Assembly: GCF_003463065.1 (NCBI RefSeq)
Contig: NZ_QSCM01000020.1
Span: 388-48,642, forward strand
Direction of reading: 5' to 3'
DNA: 48,255 bases
Origin: Blautia sp. OF03-15BH
Lineage (GTDB): Bacteria > Bacillota > Clostridia > Lachnospirales > Lachnospiraceae
Below the pieces are notes generated by a model. The model had not been told where the DNA came from. It was given only the letters and a program-made list of their open reading frames with translations, and did no database searches. Position 1 is the stretch's first letter. Each line of letters begins with the position of its first letter. Of the stretch, positions 8,020 to 17,400 are shown piece by piece. The position numbers and the translations under genes were made by a program.

Positions 8020-9693
8020 TTATTTCAGGTCATCCTGATCAAAAACTTCCTCTATGGCAGCCCCGGCAGGAACCATGGGGAATACTTTATCATCCTTGTC
8101 AATGATGCAGTCGATCACTACGGGACGGCCAAGCTCTATGGCCTTGCGTACAGCAGGCTCCAGCTCTTCTTTCTTTGTCACACGGATACCGACAGCACCC
8201 ATGGCCTCTGCCAGTTTGACAAAATCCACATTGTCATTAAGAATTGTATTCGAGTAACGCTTTCCGTAGAACAATGTCTGCCACTGGCGAACCATTCCAA
8301 GTACATGGTTATTGATGACAACCTCGATGACCGGAATGTTATATCTCGCAGCCGTAGCGATCTCATTCATATTCATACGGAAACAGCCGTCACCGGCGAT
8401 ATTGATCACCGTTTTATCCGGGCGGCCAACCTTTGCTCCGATTGCAGCTCCAAGACCATATCCCATCGTACCAAGACCGCCGGAGGTCAGAAGCTGATGG
8501 GGCTCCTTATATTTATAATACTGGGCAGCCCACATCTGATGCTGTCCGACTTCTGTGACGATCAGGGCATTTCCTTCTGTGATCCGGTAAAGCTCTTTCA
8601 CCACATAGGGTGCAGTCAGACCTGCCGGATCGTATTTCAGCGGGAACTGATTCTTATAGCCCTCGATGTGTTTTACCCATTCCTCATGGGCATTTTCTTC
8701 CACTTTCGGAAGGAGACGTTTCAGCACTTCTTTTACATCACCGATAACAGAAGCGTCTACTACCACGTTCTTATTGATCTCTGCCGCATCCACATCGATC
8801 TGAAGGATTTTGGCATTTTCTGCAAATTTGGATACTTTTCCTACCACACGGTCACTGAAACGGGCGCCGATGACGATCAGAAGGTCACAGTCCGTCACAC
8901 CAAAGTTGGAAGCCTTGGTTCCGTGCATACCGATCATACCACAGTAGAGCTCATCTCTGCCGTCAAACGCGCCTTTTCCCATCAGGCTGTCTCCCACAGG
9001 CGCATTGATCTTATGAGCCAGAGCGCTCACCTCTTCCGAAGCATTTGATATCACAGCTCCGCCCCCTACATACAGGAAGGGACGCTCACTCTTATTGATC
9101 ATCTCTGCTGCCGTCTCAAGATCTGCCTCTTTGATATATTCCGTACTGCGAAAGACCGGCCAGGGCTCCTGCCTGGTATATTCGGTCTCTGCAGCCGTTA
9201 CATCTTTGGGGATATCCACCAGGACAGGACCGGGGCGTCCCTCCTGTGCAATAAAGAAAGCACGGCGCAGGGCATCTGCCAGATCTGCAACATTCTTCAC
9301 GATAAAATTATGTTTGGTGATGGGCATGGTAACGCCGGTGATATCGATCTCCTGGAAACTGTCACGTCCGAGAAGGGGAACCGTCACATTTGCTGTGATC
9401 GCAACGACAGGAACCGAATCCATATAGGCAGTGGCGATACCAGTGACCAGATTGGTTGCACCGGGACCGGAGGTCGCCATGCAGACGCCCACTTTTCCGG
9501 TAGCTCTGGCATAACCGTCTGCCGCATGCGAAGCTCCCTGTTCATGGGAGGTCAGGATATGATGGATTTCCTTGTCATGTTTATAAAGTTCATCATAAAT
9601 ATTCAGGATCGCACCGCCCGGATACCCAAAAACGGTATCCACACCCTGTTCTTTCAGGCATTCCACAACGATCTGAGAACCTGTTAATTTCAT
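8020..9693 (-). CDS. ilvB: Acetolactate synthase, large (catalytic) subunit
   Basis: 557 residues, a ThDP-dependent enzyme that condenses two pyruvates to 2-acetolactate, or pyruvate with 2-oxobutyrate, at the start of branched-chain amino acid synthesis. The N-terminal ThDP domain has the activating Glu in TSHEQGASHAADGYAR. The central FAD/rossmann domain follows. The C-terminal ThDP motif GDGCFRMNMNE lies near 440-450. GGAGG precedes the ATG closely. It is the last gene of leuB-ilvD-ilvB. No small subunit gene (ilvN) is adjacent, so the regulatory subunit must be encoded elsewhere or be absent. Confidence 0.93.
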   Translation of the reverse strand: MKLTGSQIVVECLKEQGVDTVFGYPGGAILNIYDELYKHDKEIHHILTSHEQGASHAADGYARATGKVGVCMATSGPGATNLVTGIATAYMDSVPVVAITANVTVPLLGRDSFQEIDITGVTMPITKHNFIVKNVADLADALRRAFFIAQEGRPGPVLVDIPKDVTAAETEYTRQEPWPVFRSTEYIKEADLETAAEMINKSERPFLYVGGGAVISNASEEVSALAHKINAPVGDSLMGKGAFDGRDELYCGMIGMHGTKASNFGVTDCDLLIVIGARFSDRVVGKVSKFAENAKILQIDVDAAEINKNVVVDASVIGDVKEVLKRLLPKVEENAHEEWVKHIEGYKNQFPLKYDPAGLTAPYVVKELYRITEGNALIVTEVGQHQMWAAQYYKYKEPHQLLTSGGLGTMGYGLGAAIGAKVGRPDKTVINIAGDGCFRMNMNEIATAARYNIPVIEVVINNHVLGMVRQWQTLFYGKRYSNTILNDNVDFVKLAEAMGAVGIRVTKKEELEPAVRKAIELGRPVVIDCIIDKDDKVFPMVPAGAAIEEVFDQDDLK

Positions 9694-9707
9694 TCTTCTT
9701 CCTCCAG

Positions 9708-11381
9708 TTATTTTGTCTTTGGTATTTCAAGGATCGCGCCGCGGTTTCCTGAGGTAACCATTGCCGCATAGCGGGCCAGATAACCGGTCGTGATCTTCGG
9801 TTCTCTGGGCTGCCATTTCGCCTTTCTCTCAGCAAGGACTTCTTCGCTCACTTTAAGCTCCAGACGGTTCTCCGGGATATTGATGGAGATGATATCTCCC
9901 TCCTCCACTAAAGCGATCGGACCTCCCACAGCTGCCTCCGGAGATACATGGCCGATAGAAGCACCTCTGGATGCACCGCTGAAGCGGCCATCTGTAATAA
10001 GAGCAACACTGGAACCAAGTCCCATACCTGCGATCGCAGAAGTCGGATTCAGCATCTCACGCATGCCGGGGCCGCCTTTCGGACCTTCATAACGGATGAC
10101 AACGACGTCACCGGCCACGATCTTACCGCCAAGAATAGCCGCAATGGCATCTTCCTCGCAGTCAAAGACTCTGGCAGGACCTTCATGAACCATCATTTCC
10201 GGTACTACCGCAGAACGTTTTACCACACCGGAATCCGGAGCCAGATTTCCTTTCAGGATAGCCAGACCGCCGGTGGTACTGTACGGATGATCGATCGGAC
10301 GGATCACTTCCGGATTGCGGTTTACACTGTTTGCAATGTTCTCTCCAACCGTCTTTCCGGTAACTGTCATACAATCCAGATTCAACAGATTTTTTCTGGT
10401 CAGTTCTTTCATGACTGCATATACACCGCCTGCCTCGTTCAGATCCTCCATGTAGTTAGGACCTGCCGGTGCCAGATGACAGAGGTTCGGCGTGCGTGCG
10501 CTTACCTCATTGGCAATGTCCACATTCAGCTCCACTCCTGCTTCATGAGCGATAGCCGGAAGATGAAGCATACTGTTTGTGGAACAGCCCAGCGCCATAT
10601 CTACGGTCAGCGCATTCATAAAGGCTTTGTCTGTCATGATATCTCTCGGGCGGATGTTTTTCTTCAGAAGCTCCATAACCTGCATACCGGCTCTCTTGGC
10701 AAGGCGGAGCCTCTCGGAATAAACAGCCGGGATCGTTCCGTTCCCCTGAAGTCCCATGCCCAGGACCTCTGTCAGACAGTTCATGCTGTTGGCTGTATAC
10801 ATACCGGAACAGGAACCGCAGGTCGGGCAGACCTTACACTCATACTCCTCCAGCTCTTCTGCATTGATCTTGCCCGCCGTATACTCTCCTACTGCCTCGA
10901 ACATGCTGGAAAGGCTTCTCTTTCTGCCTTCCACATGACCTGCCAGCATGGGACCGCCGCTGACAAAGACCGTCGGAATATTCAGCCGGGCTGCTGCCAT
11001 CAGAAGACCCGGCACATTTTTATCACAGTTCGGGACCATGACAAGGGCATCAAACTGATGTGCCATTGCCATCGCTTCTGTGGAATCGGCAATGAGGTCT
11101 CTGGTAACCAGAGAGTATTTCATTCCCACATGACCCATGGCGATTCCGTCACAGACAGCGATCGCCGGAAACACTCTCGGCACTCCGCCAGCCATTGCAA
11201 CGCCCATTTTTACGGCTTCCACAATCTTATCCAGGTTCATATGACCGGGAACGATCTCATTATAGGAACTTACGATTCCGACCAGCGGACGTTCCATCTC
11301 TTCTTTGGTAAATCCAAGCGCATTGAAAAGGGAACGGTGAGGTGCCTGCTGTACTCCTTTTTTTACTGCATCACTTTTCAT
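9708..11381 (-). CDS. ilvD: Dihydroxy-acid dehydratase
   Basis: 557 residues, an iron-sulfur dehydratase that converts 2,3-dihydroxy-isovalerate to 2-oxoisovalerate (and the isoleucine counterpart). Cluster-associated motifs are CDKNVPG, CPTCGSCSGMYTANSMNC and LGCSTNSMLHLPA. The C-terminal signature GRFSGASRGASIGHVSPEA is also intact. It sits 14 bp before ilvB and 22 bp after leuB, so the three genes form one operon. Confidence 0.95.
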   Translation of the reverse strand: MKSDAVKKGVQQAPHRSLFNALGFTKEEMERPLVGIVSSYNEIVPGHMNLDKIVEAVKMGVAMAGGVPRVFPAIAVCDGIAMGHVGMKYSLVTRDLIADSTEAMAMAHQFDALVMVPNCDKNVPGLLMAAARLNIPTVFVSGGPMLAGHVEGRKRSLSSMFEAVGEYTAGKINAEELEEYECKVCPTCGSCSGMYTANSMNCLTEVLGMGLQGNGTIPAVYSERLRLAKRAGMQVMELLKKNIRPRDIMTDKAFMNALTVDMALGCSTNSMLHLPAIAHEAGVELNVDIANEVSARTPNLCHLAPAGPNYMEDLNEAGGVYAVMKELTRKNLLNLDCMTVTGKTVGENIANSVNRNPEVIRPIDHPYSTTGGLAILKGNLAPDSGVVKRSAVVPEMMVHEGPARVFDCEEDAIAAILGGKIVAGDVVVIRYEGPKGGPGMREMLNPTSAIAGMGLGSSVALITDGRFSGASRGASIGHVSPEAAVGGPIALVEEGDIISINIPENRLELKVSEEVLAERKAKWQPREPKITTGYLARYAAMVTSGNRGAILEIPKTK

Positions 11382-11403
11382 AATAGTACACTCCTTTTAT
11401 CTC

Positions 11404-12489
11404 TTACTGAATTCTCTCAGCGATCAGATCGCCCATCTTTGCCGTGCCTACAAGGGTACAGCCTTCAGACATGATATCACCTGTGCGGTAACCGTCTTTT
11501 AAAACCTGCTTTACCGCTGCCTCAATGGCATCCGCCGCCTCGTCAAGATCCAGAGAAAAACGAAGCATCATGGCTGCTGAAAGAATGGTTGCGATGGGGT
11601 TTGCTTTATCCTGGCCTGCGATATCCGGTGCGGAACCGTGACTCGGCTCATAGAGGCCAAACTTTGTTTCATTAAGGCTTGCGGAAGAAAGCATTCCGAT
11701 GGAACCGGTCACCATGCTTGCTTCATCAGAAAGAATATCACCAAACATGTTCTCCGTCAGGATCACATCGAACTGTTTCGGATCACGGACGAGCTGCATG
11801 GCACAGTTATCTACCAGCATATGTTCCAGGGTCACTTCCGGATAATCCTTTGCCACTTCCTCTACCACGCTTCTCCAGAGACGGGAAGAATCCAGCACAT
11901 TGGCTTTATCTACGCTTGTCACTTTTTTCCGGCGTTTCATGGCTATGTCAAAGCCTCTTCTGGCGATCCGGCGGATTTCTTCCTCCGTATAGGTCAGCGT
12001 ATCCGTGGCTTTTTTTACTCCGTTTTCTTCCACTGTTTTTCTTTCACCGAAATAAAGGCCTCCGGTCAGTTCTCTCATGATGACCATATCGAAACCGTCT
12101 CCGATGATCTCATCTCTTAACGGGCAGGCTGCTTTCAGTTCTTCGTAGAGATATGCCGGCCGCACATTTGCAAAAAGATTTAAGGATTTCCGAAGCTTCA
12201 GAAGACCTGCCTCCGGGCGTTTATCCGGAGAAAGCCGATACCATGGAGACGTCTTTGCATCTCCTCCGATGGAACCCATCAGGACTGCATCGCTTGCTTT
12301 GGCTTTTTCAATGGTCTCATCGGTAAGCGGCACACCGTTCACGTCAATAGAAGCGCCTCCCATAAGAAGATCCGTATAATCAAAAGAGAAATTGTATTTT
12401 TTTCCTGTCACATCCAGGACTTTTCTTGCTTCCCGGACGATCTCCGGACCGATACCATCACCGGCGATCACTGCTATTTTATAATTCAT
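11404..12489 (-). CDS. leuB: 3-isopropylmalate dehydrogenase
   Basis: 361 residues from the chosen start. It oxidatively decarboxylates 3-isopropylmalate with NAD in leucine synthesis. Motifs are AGDGIGPEIV, GSIGGDA, the substrate arginines in MRELTGGLYFGERK, the metal-binding DILSDEASM and the NAD site EPSHGSAPDIAG. An upstream in-frame ATG (12498) directly abuts the ribosome binding site GAAAGGA. The ATG at 12489, 9 bases later and beginning MNYKIAVI, is therefore the better start. It is the first gene of leuB-ilvD-ilvB; leuA and leuCD are not in the window. Confidence 0.93.
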   Translation of the reverse strand: MNYKIAVIAGDGIGPEIVREARKVLDVTGKKYNFSFDYTDLLMGGASIDVNGVPLTDETIEKAKASDAVLMGSIGGDAKTSPWYRLSPDKRPEAGLLKLRKSLNLFANVRPAYLYEELKAACPLRDEIIGDGFDMVIMRELTGGLYFGERKTVEENGVKKATDTLTYTEEEIRRIARRGFDIAMKRRKKVTSVDKANVLDSSRLWRSVVEEVAKDYPEVTLEHMLVDNCAMQLVRDPKQFDVILTENMFGDILSDEASMVTGSIGMLSSASLNETKFGLYEPSHGSAPDIAGQDKANPIATILSAAMMLRFSLDLDEAADAIEAAVKQVLKDGYRTGDIMSEGCTLVGTAKMGDLIAERIQ

Positions 12490-12522
12490 CACAATCATCC
12501 TTTCTCTGCTGCGTTAAAGTAT

Positions 12523-12551
12523 ATCATAATTCATTTTTTACTGTTTTTCAA
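12523..12551 (-). promoter_or_regulatory. Promoter of leuB-ilvD-ilvB
   Basis: Minus strand TTGAAA (12546-12551), a 17-bp spacer and TATGAT (12523-12528). The leader is only about 30 nt, so there is no room for a T-box or leucine attenuator. Confidence 0.7.
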
Positions 12552-12571
12552 TAAAAAGTTACAGTGACACA

Positions 12572-12611
12572 GAAAAAAAGGACACCGGATGATCCGATGT
12601 CCTTTTCACTC
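12572..12611 (-). terminator. Terminator of tgt-yajC
   Basis: On the minus strand AAAAGGACATCGGAT and ATCCGGTGTCCTTTTTT form a hairpin ending in T-run, right after the yajC stop. Confidence 0.9.
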
Positions 12612-12621
12612 ATTCTCTGAA

Positions 12622-12936
12622 TTATTCTTCTCCTGGCTTCTCAACCTGAGAAATTGCAGTCTTTTTCATAGGAATACGGCAGTTTTTATTGCTTCCGAAC
12701 TCCACGATCACGTCCTCATCTGTGATATCGATGACAACGCCGTAAAAACCGCTGGTGGTCACTACGCTGTCGCCAACTGCCAGCTCTGCCAGCATAGCAT
12801 TCAGTTTTTTCTGTTCTTTCTTCTGGGGTCTGATCGCAAGGAAATACATGATTACAACGATCACAACGATGTATACCAGAGTGAAACCGATACCGATACC
12901 GCCTGCTGCAGCAGTATCACTTGCTAATAAAAACAT
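12622..12936 (-). CDS. yajC: Preprotein translocase subunit YajC
   Basis: 104 residues, a small inner-membrane protein associated with SecDF of the Sec translocon. It has one N-terminal membrane segment (about 12-33), ending in the YajC motif FLAIRPQKKEQKK. A conserved soluble part follows, GDSVVTTSGFYGVVIDI. The order tgt-yajC is widespread in bacteria and supports the call. The start has AAGGAGG at a good distance. Confidence 0.95.
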   Translation of the reverse strand: MFLLASDTAAAGGIGIGFTLVYIVVIVVIMYFLAIRPQKKEQKKLNAMLAELAVGDSVVTTSGFYGVVIDITDEDVIVEFGSNKNCRIPMKKTAISQVEKPGEE

Positions 12937-13018
12937 ATTTTTTCCTCCTTATGGCTAACGCCTGTGCATGCTTATTACTATACACAATTTTCCCGAATAC
13001 ATCAAGCTTTTTTTCTTG

Positions 13019-14149
13019 TTATTCGCCCTGTTCCATTCCTTCCAGCTTTGCTTTCTTAAACTCTTTATAACGGCCTTCTTCGATGGCTGTACGGATCTCT
13101 TCCATTAAATGATTGTAGAAATACAGATTGTGAAGGACACACAGACGCATGCCCAGCATCTCCTTGGCTTTCAGAAGGTGACGGATGTAGCCCCTGCTGT
13201 AATGGCGGCAGGCCGGACACTGACAGCCTTCCTCGATGGGATTCTGATCCAGTTCATACTTTGCATTGAAAAGATTCAGTTTTCCGCATTTGGTATATAC
13301 ATGACCATGACGGCCATTCCGGCTGGGATATACACAGTCGAAGAAATCCACGCCACGATCCACAGCTTCCAGAATATTGGCCGGTGTTCCAACACCCATC
13401 AGATAGACCGGTTTTTCTACTGGAAGATGAGGCACTACTGCATCCAGGATCCGATACATCTCTTCGTGGGACTCTCCTACAGCCAGACCGCCTACCGCAT
13501 AGCCATCCAGATCAAGCTTTGCGATCTCTTTTGCGTTTTCGATACGGATATCTTCATAAATTCCACCCTGATTGATACCAAAGAGCATCTGATGAGGGTT
13601 GATAGTGTCGGGCAGACCATTCAGACGGGCCATTTCATTCTTGCAGCGGACCAGCCAGCGATACGTACGCTCCACGGAATTCTGGATATATTCCCGGCTG
13701 GCTGTACTGGGCGGGCACTCATCAAAAGCCATTGCGATCGTGGAAGCCAGATTGGACTGGATCTGCATACTCTCCTCCGGTCCCATAAAAATCTTCCTGC
13801 CGTCAATATGAGAGTTGAATCTGACACCTTCCTCTTTGATCTTCCGAAGACCTGCCAGTGAAAATACCTGAAAGCCGCCGGAATCCGTCAGGATCGGCTT
13901 GTCCCAGACCATGAATTTATGAAGGCCTCCCATTTTCTTCACGATCTCATCTCCAGGGCGCACATGAAGATGATAGGTATTGGAAAGCTCCACCTGGGTA
14001 CCGATCTCCTGCAGATCCATGGTAGAGACAGCGCCTTTAATCGCTGCCGCTGTTCCCACATTCATGAACACCGGAGTCTCGATCACTCCATGTACGGTTG
14101 TAAGACGGCCCCTTTTTGCCTTGCCGTCCTGTTTTATCAGCTGATACAT
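13019..14149 (-). CDS. tgt: Queuine tRNA-ribosyltransferase (tRNA-guanine transglycosylase)
   Basis: 376 residues. It exchanges guanine 34 for preQ1 in tRNAs with GUN anticodons. The catalytic acid Asp89 is in LTDSGGFQVFSL and the nucleophile Asp271 in DFFDCVYPSR. The zinc site is CQCPACRHY with a distal His in CVLHNLYFY. The nucleophile loop reads YPSRNGRHG rather than the common PTRNARNG, a variation I take as family-level rather than inactivating. It is followed by yajC after 82 bp, with the operon promoter at 14218-14246. Confidence 0.95.
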   Translation of the reverse strand: MYQLIKQDGKAKRGRLTTVHGVIETPVFMNVGTAAAIKGAVSTMDLQEIGTQVELSNTYHLHVRPGDEIVKKMGGLHKFMVWDKPILTDSGGFQVFSLAGLRKIKEEGVRFNSHIDGRKIFMGPEESMQIQSNLASTIAMAFDECPPSTASREYIQNSVERTYRWLVRCKNEMARLNGLPDTINPHQMLFGINQGGIYEDIRIENAKEIAKLDLDGYAVGGLAVGESHEEMYRILDAVVPHLPVEKPVYLMGVGTPANILEAVDRGVDFFDCVYPSRNGRHGHVYTKCGKLNLFNAKYELDQNPIEEGCQCPACRHYSRGYIRHLLKAKEMLGMRLCVLHNLYFYNHLMEEIRTAIEEGRYKEFKKAKLEGMEQGE

Positions 14150-14217
14150 GATTCACCATCCTTTTTCTCATTCATCAAACTGTTTCGTATATTTTCCGCC
14201 ACAGTTTTCATCCATTC

Positions 14218-14246
14218 AGTATACCTTGATATGGCTTTTTTTGCAA
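14218..14246 (-). promoter_or_regulatory. Promoter of tgt-yajC
   Basis: Minus strand TTGCAA (14241-14246), a 17-bp spacer and TATACT (14218-14223), about 70 bp upstream of the tgt start. It diverges from the activase promoter. Confidence 0.7.
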
Positions 14247-14288
14247 GAACTTTTGCCCTGGAAGCTGACAGTTTGGTATCTTTGTCGA

Positions 14289-14317
14289 TTGAATTTTTTT
14301 TCTATTTGCCCTATAAT
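14289..14317 (+). promoter_or_regulatory. Promoter of the activase gene
   Basis: TTGAAT (14289-14294), a 17-bp spacer and a perfect TATAAT (14312-14317), giving a leader of about 115 nt. In the leader AGGAGG (14408-14413) lies 25 nt before the ATG. The small hairpin CAGGATTTTCCTG (14417-14429) between them could bring the two closer. Confidence 0.75.
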
Positions 14318-14438
14318 AAATTTCGTATGCTCTGAGGAAGCTTTTACTATAAAAGGAAGTTTCTGCTTCAGAGAGGAACACACAACCGTTTACTCTATAC
14401 AGAGAATAGGAGGTCGCAGGATTTTCCTGTAAATACAT

Positions 14439-17400
14439 ATGACGCAAACCCGATATACTTTAGGAATCGACATCGGTTCCACGACTGTGAAGATTGCAAT
14501 TCTGGATGAGGAAAAAAAGCTTCTTTTTTCCGATTATGAACGGCATTTTGCCAACATTCAGGAAACGCTTTCTTCTCTTTTAAAAAAAGCCCATGATTCC
14601 CTGGGAGAACTGACCGTTCATCCCATGATCACCGGTTCCGGCGGACTGACCCTGGCCAAACACCTAGGTGTTCCTTTTGTTCAGGAAGTTATTTCCGTAT
14701 CCACTGCCTTACAGCATTATGCACCACAGACAGATGTCGCCATCGAGCTCGGCGGCGAGGATGCGAAGATCATTTATTTTGAAGGCGGAAATGTCGAACA
14801 GCGTATGAACGGCATCTGTGCCGGAGGTACCGGCTCCTTCATTGACCAGATGGCTTCTCTCCTTCAGACAGACGCTACCGGCCTGAATGAATATGCAAAA
14901 AATTACAAAGCACTTTATACCATTGCCGCCCGCTGCGGCGTTTTCGCAAAAACCGATATCCAGCCCCTGATCAACGAGGGTGCTACCAAGGAGGATCTTT
15001 CTGCTTCTATTTTCCAGGCAGTCGTCAACCAGACCATCAGTGGTCTGGCCTGCGGCAAACCGATCCGCGGTCATGTCGCCTTCCTCGGTGGACCGCTTCA
15101 TTTTCTTTCCGAATTGAAGGCTTCTTTTATCCGGACCCTGAAGCTGGATGATGAGCATGCCATCACACCAGAAAATTCTCATCTCTTTGCTGCTATCGGT
15201 TCCGCATTGAATTACGACAAGAATGTTTCCGTTTCCCTTTCCGCACTGGTAAAGAAACTCTCCTCCAACATCAAACTGGAATTTGAAGTAGCCAGACTGG
15301 AGCCTCTCTTTGCCACAAAGGAAGACTATCAGGCCTTTACGGAACGTCAGAACCAGTACAGCGTTGCCAAAAAAGACTTTTCCACTTATGAAGGAAACTG
15401 CTTTCTCGGAATTGATGCCGGTTCCACGACCACAAAGGCGGCACTTGTCGGTGAAGACGGCAGCCTTCTCTACTCTTTCTACAGCAGCAACAACGGAAGC
15501 CCGTTAAAAACTGCTATCCGCGCAGTCCAGGAAATCTATTCCCAGATGCCGGATACCGCCCGGATCGTCTACTCCTGCTCCACCGGCTATGGGGAAGCAC
15601 TGATCAAAGCCGGTCTCATGCTGGACGAGGGGGAGGTTGAGACAATTTCCCATTATTATGCCGCCTCCTTCTTTGATCCGAAGGTAGACTGCATTCTGGA
15701 CATCGGCGGTCAGGATATGAAATGCATTAAGATCAAAAATCACGCCGTGGACAGCGTTCAGCTTAATGAAGCCTGTTCCTCCGGCTGTGGTTCCTTCATT
15801 GAGAACTTTGCAAATTCCCTGAACTACAGCGTACAGGATTTTGCACAGGCTGCCCTTTTTGCAGAGAATCCCATCGATCTTGGAACCCGCTGTACCGTAT
15901 TTATGAACTCCAAGGTAAAACAGGCACAGAAAGAAGGAGCTACCGTAGCGGATATTTCAGCCGGTCTCGCCTATTCCGTGATCAAAAATGCCTTATATAA
16001 AGTGATCAAGGTTTCCGATGCCACCGAACTTGGCCGTCACATCGTTGTCCAGGGAGGAACCTTTTATAACGATGCGGTCCTTCGAAGCTTTGAAAAGATT
16101 GCTTCCTGCAAGGCGATCCGTCCGGATATCGCCGGTATCATGGGTGCCTTCGGTGCTGCTCTGATCGCCCGTGAACGCTATGTGGAGGGCGCTGCAACAA
16201 CCATGCTCTCCATTGAAAAGATCAATGAACTCCAGTTCACGACCACCATGGCAAAATGCAAGGGCTGTACCAACAACTGCCGCCTGACCATCAACCGTTT
16301 CACCGGAGGACGTCAGTTCATCAGCGGAAACCGTTGTGAGCGCGGACTCGGAAAAGAAAAAAACAAAGAAAAAATCCCGAACCTTTTCGAATATAAAAAC
16401 AAACTTCTTTTCGGCTATGAACCACTGGAAGCAGATGAGGCGGAAAGAGGTGAGATCGGTATTCCCAGAGTCCTGAACATGTATGAAAATTATCCCTTCT
16501 GGTTTACCTTTTTCACGAAACTGAAATACCGGGTGATCCTGACTCCTGCTTCCACGCATAAAATGTATGAGCTTGGTATCGAATCCATCCCCAGCGAATC
16601 GGAATGCTATCCGGCCAAGCTGGCGCACGGTCACGTGACCTGGCTCATCCGCCAGGGGATCAAGGAGATCTTTTATCCCAGCATTCCTTATGAACGAAAA
16701 GAATTCCCGGATGCCAACAACCATTACAACTGTCCCATCGTCACTTCCTATCCGGAAAATATCAAGAACAACATTGATGAGCTTCGTGACGACAGGATCC
16801 GTTTCCGCCATCCCTTCCTGAATTTTGAAAGCCCGGAAACCATTACCCTGGGACTGACCAGAGAGTTTCCGGAGATTCCGGCTGCTGAAATAGAAGAAGC
16901 GGTCCGTCTGGCCTGGGATGAGCTGGCAAAAACCAGGGAGGCCATGTGGGAAAAGGGACAGGAAACCTTAAAATGGCTGAAAGACAACCACCGCCACGGT
17001 ATCGTTCTGGCCGGAAGACCGTACCATGTCGATTCCGAGATCAACCACGGTATCCCGGAGCTCATCAATTCCTATGGTGTAGCAGTGCTTACCGAGGATT
17101 CTATCTCCAATCTCAATGAGCCGGAGCGTCCCCTCATTGTCATGGATCAGTGGATGTACCACAGCCGTCTTTACGCTGCTGCCAACTATGTGAAAACCAC
17201 AGAAAATCTCGACCTCATCCAGCTGAATTCTTTTGGCTGCGGTCTGGATGCCGTTACCACCGATCAGGTAAAAGATATTCTCGCAAATTCCGGAAAAATC
17301 TATACCTGTCTGAAGATCGATGAGATCAGTAATCTCGGCGCTGCCCGTATCCGTGTCCGTTCTCTTCTGGCTGCCATCCGTGCCCGTGAGGAGAAAAAAG

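Noticed and set aside
7903..9048. 381-codon plus-strand frame opposite ilvB
   Set aside because: Antisense shadow of acetolactate synthase; composition is biased and no family is recognised.
9948..11474. 508-codon open frame on the plus strand opposite ilvD
   Set aside because: It lies wholly antisense to an intact dihydroxy-acid dehydratase, has no ribosome binding site or recognisable domain and is rich in Cys, His and Arg as expected of a reverse-strand shadow.
12499..12572. Possible T-box or leucine attenuator before leuB
   Set aside because: The distance from promoter to start is only about 30 nt, and the nearby hairpin is the yajC terminator.
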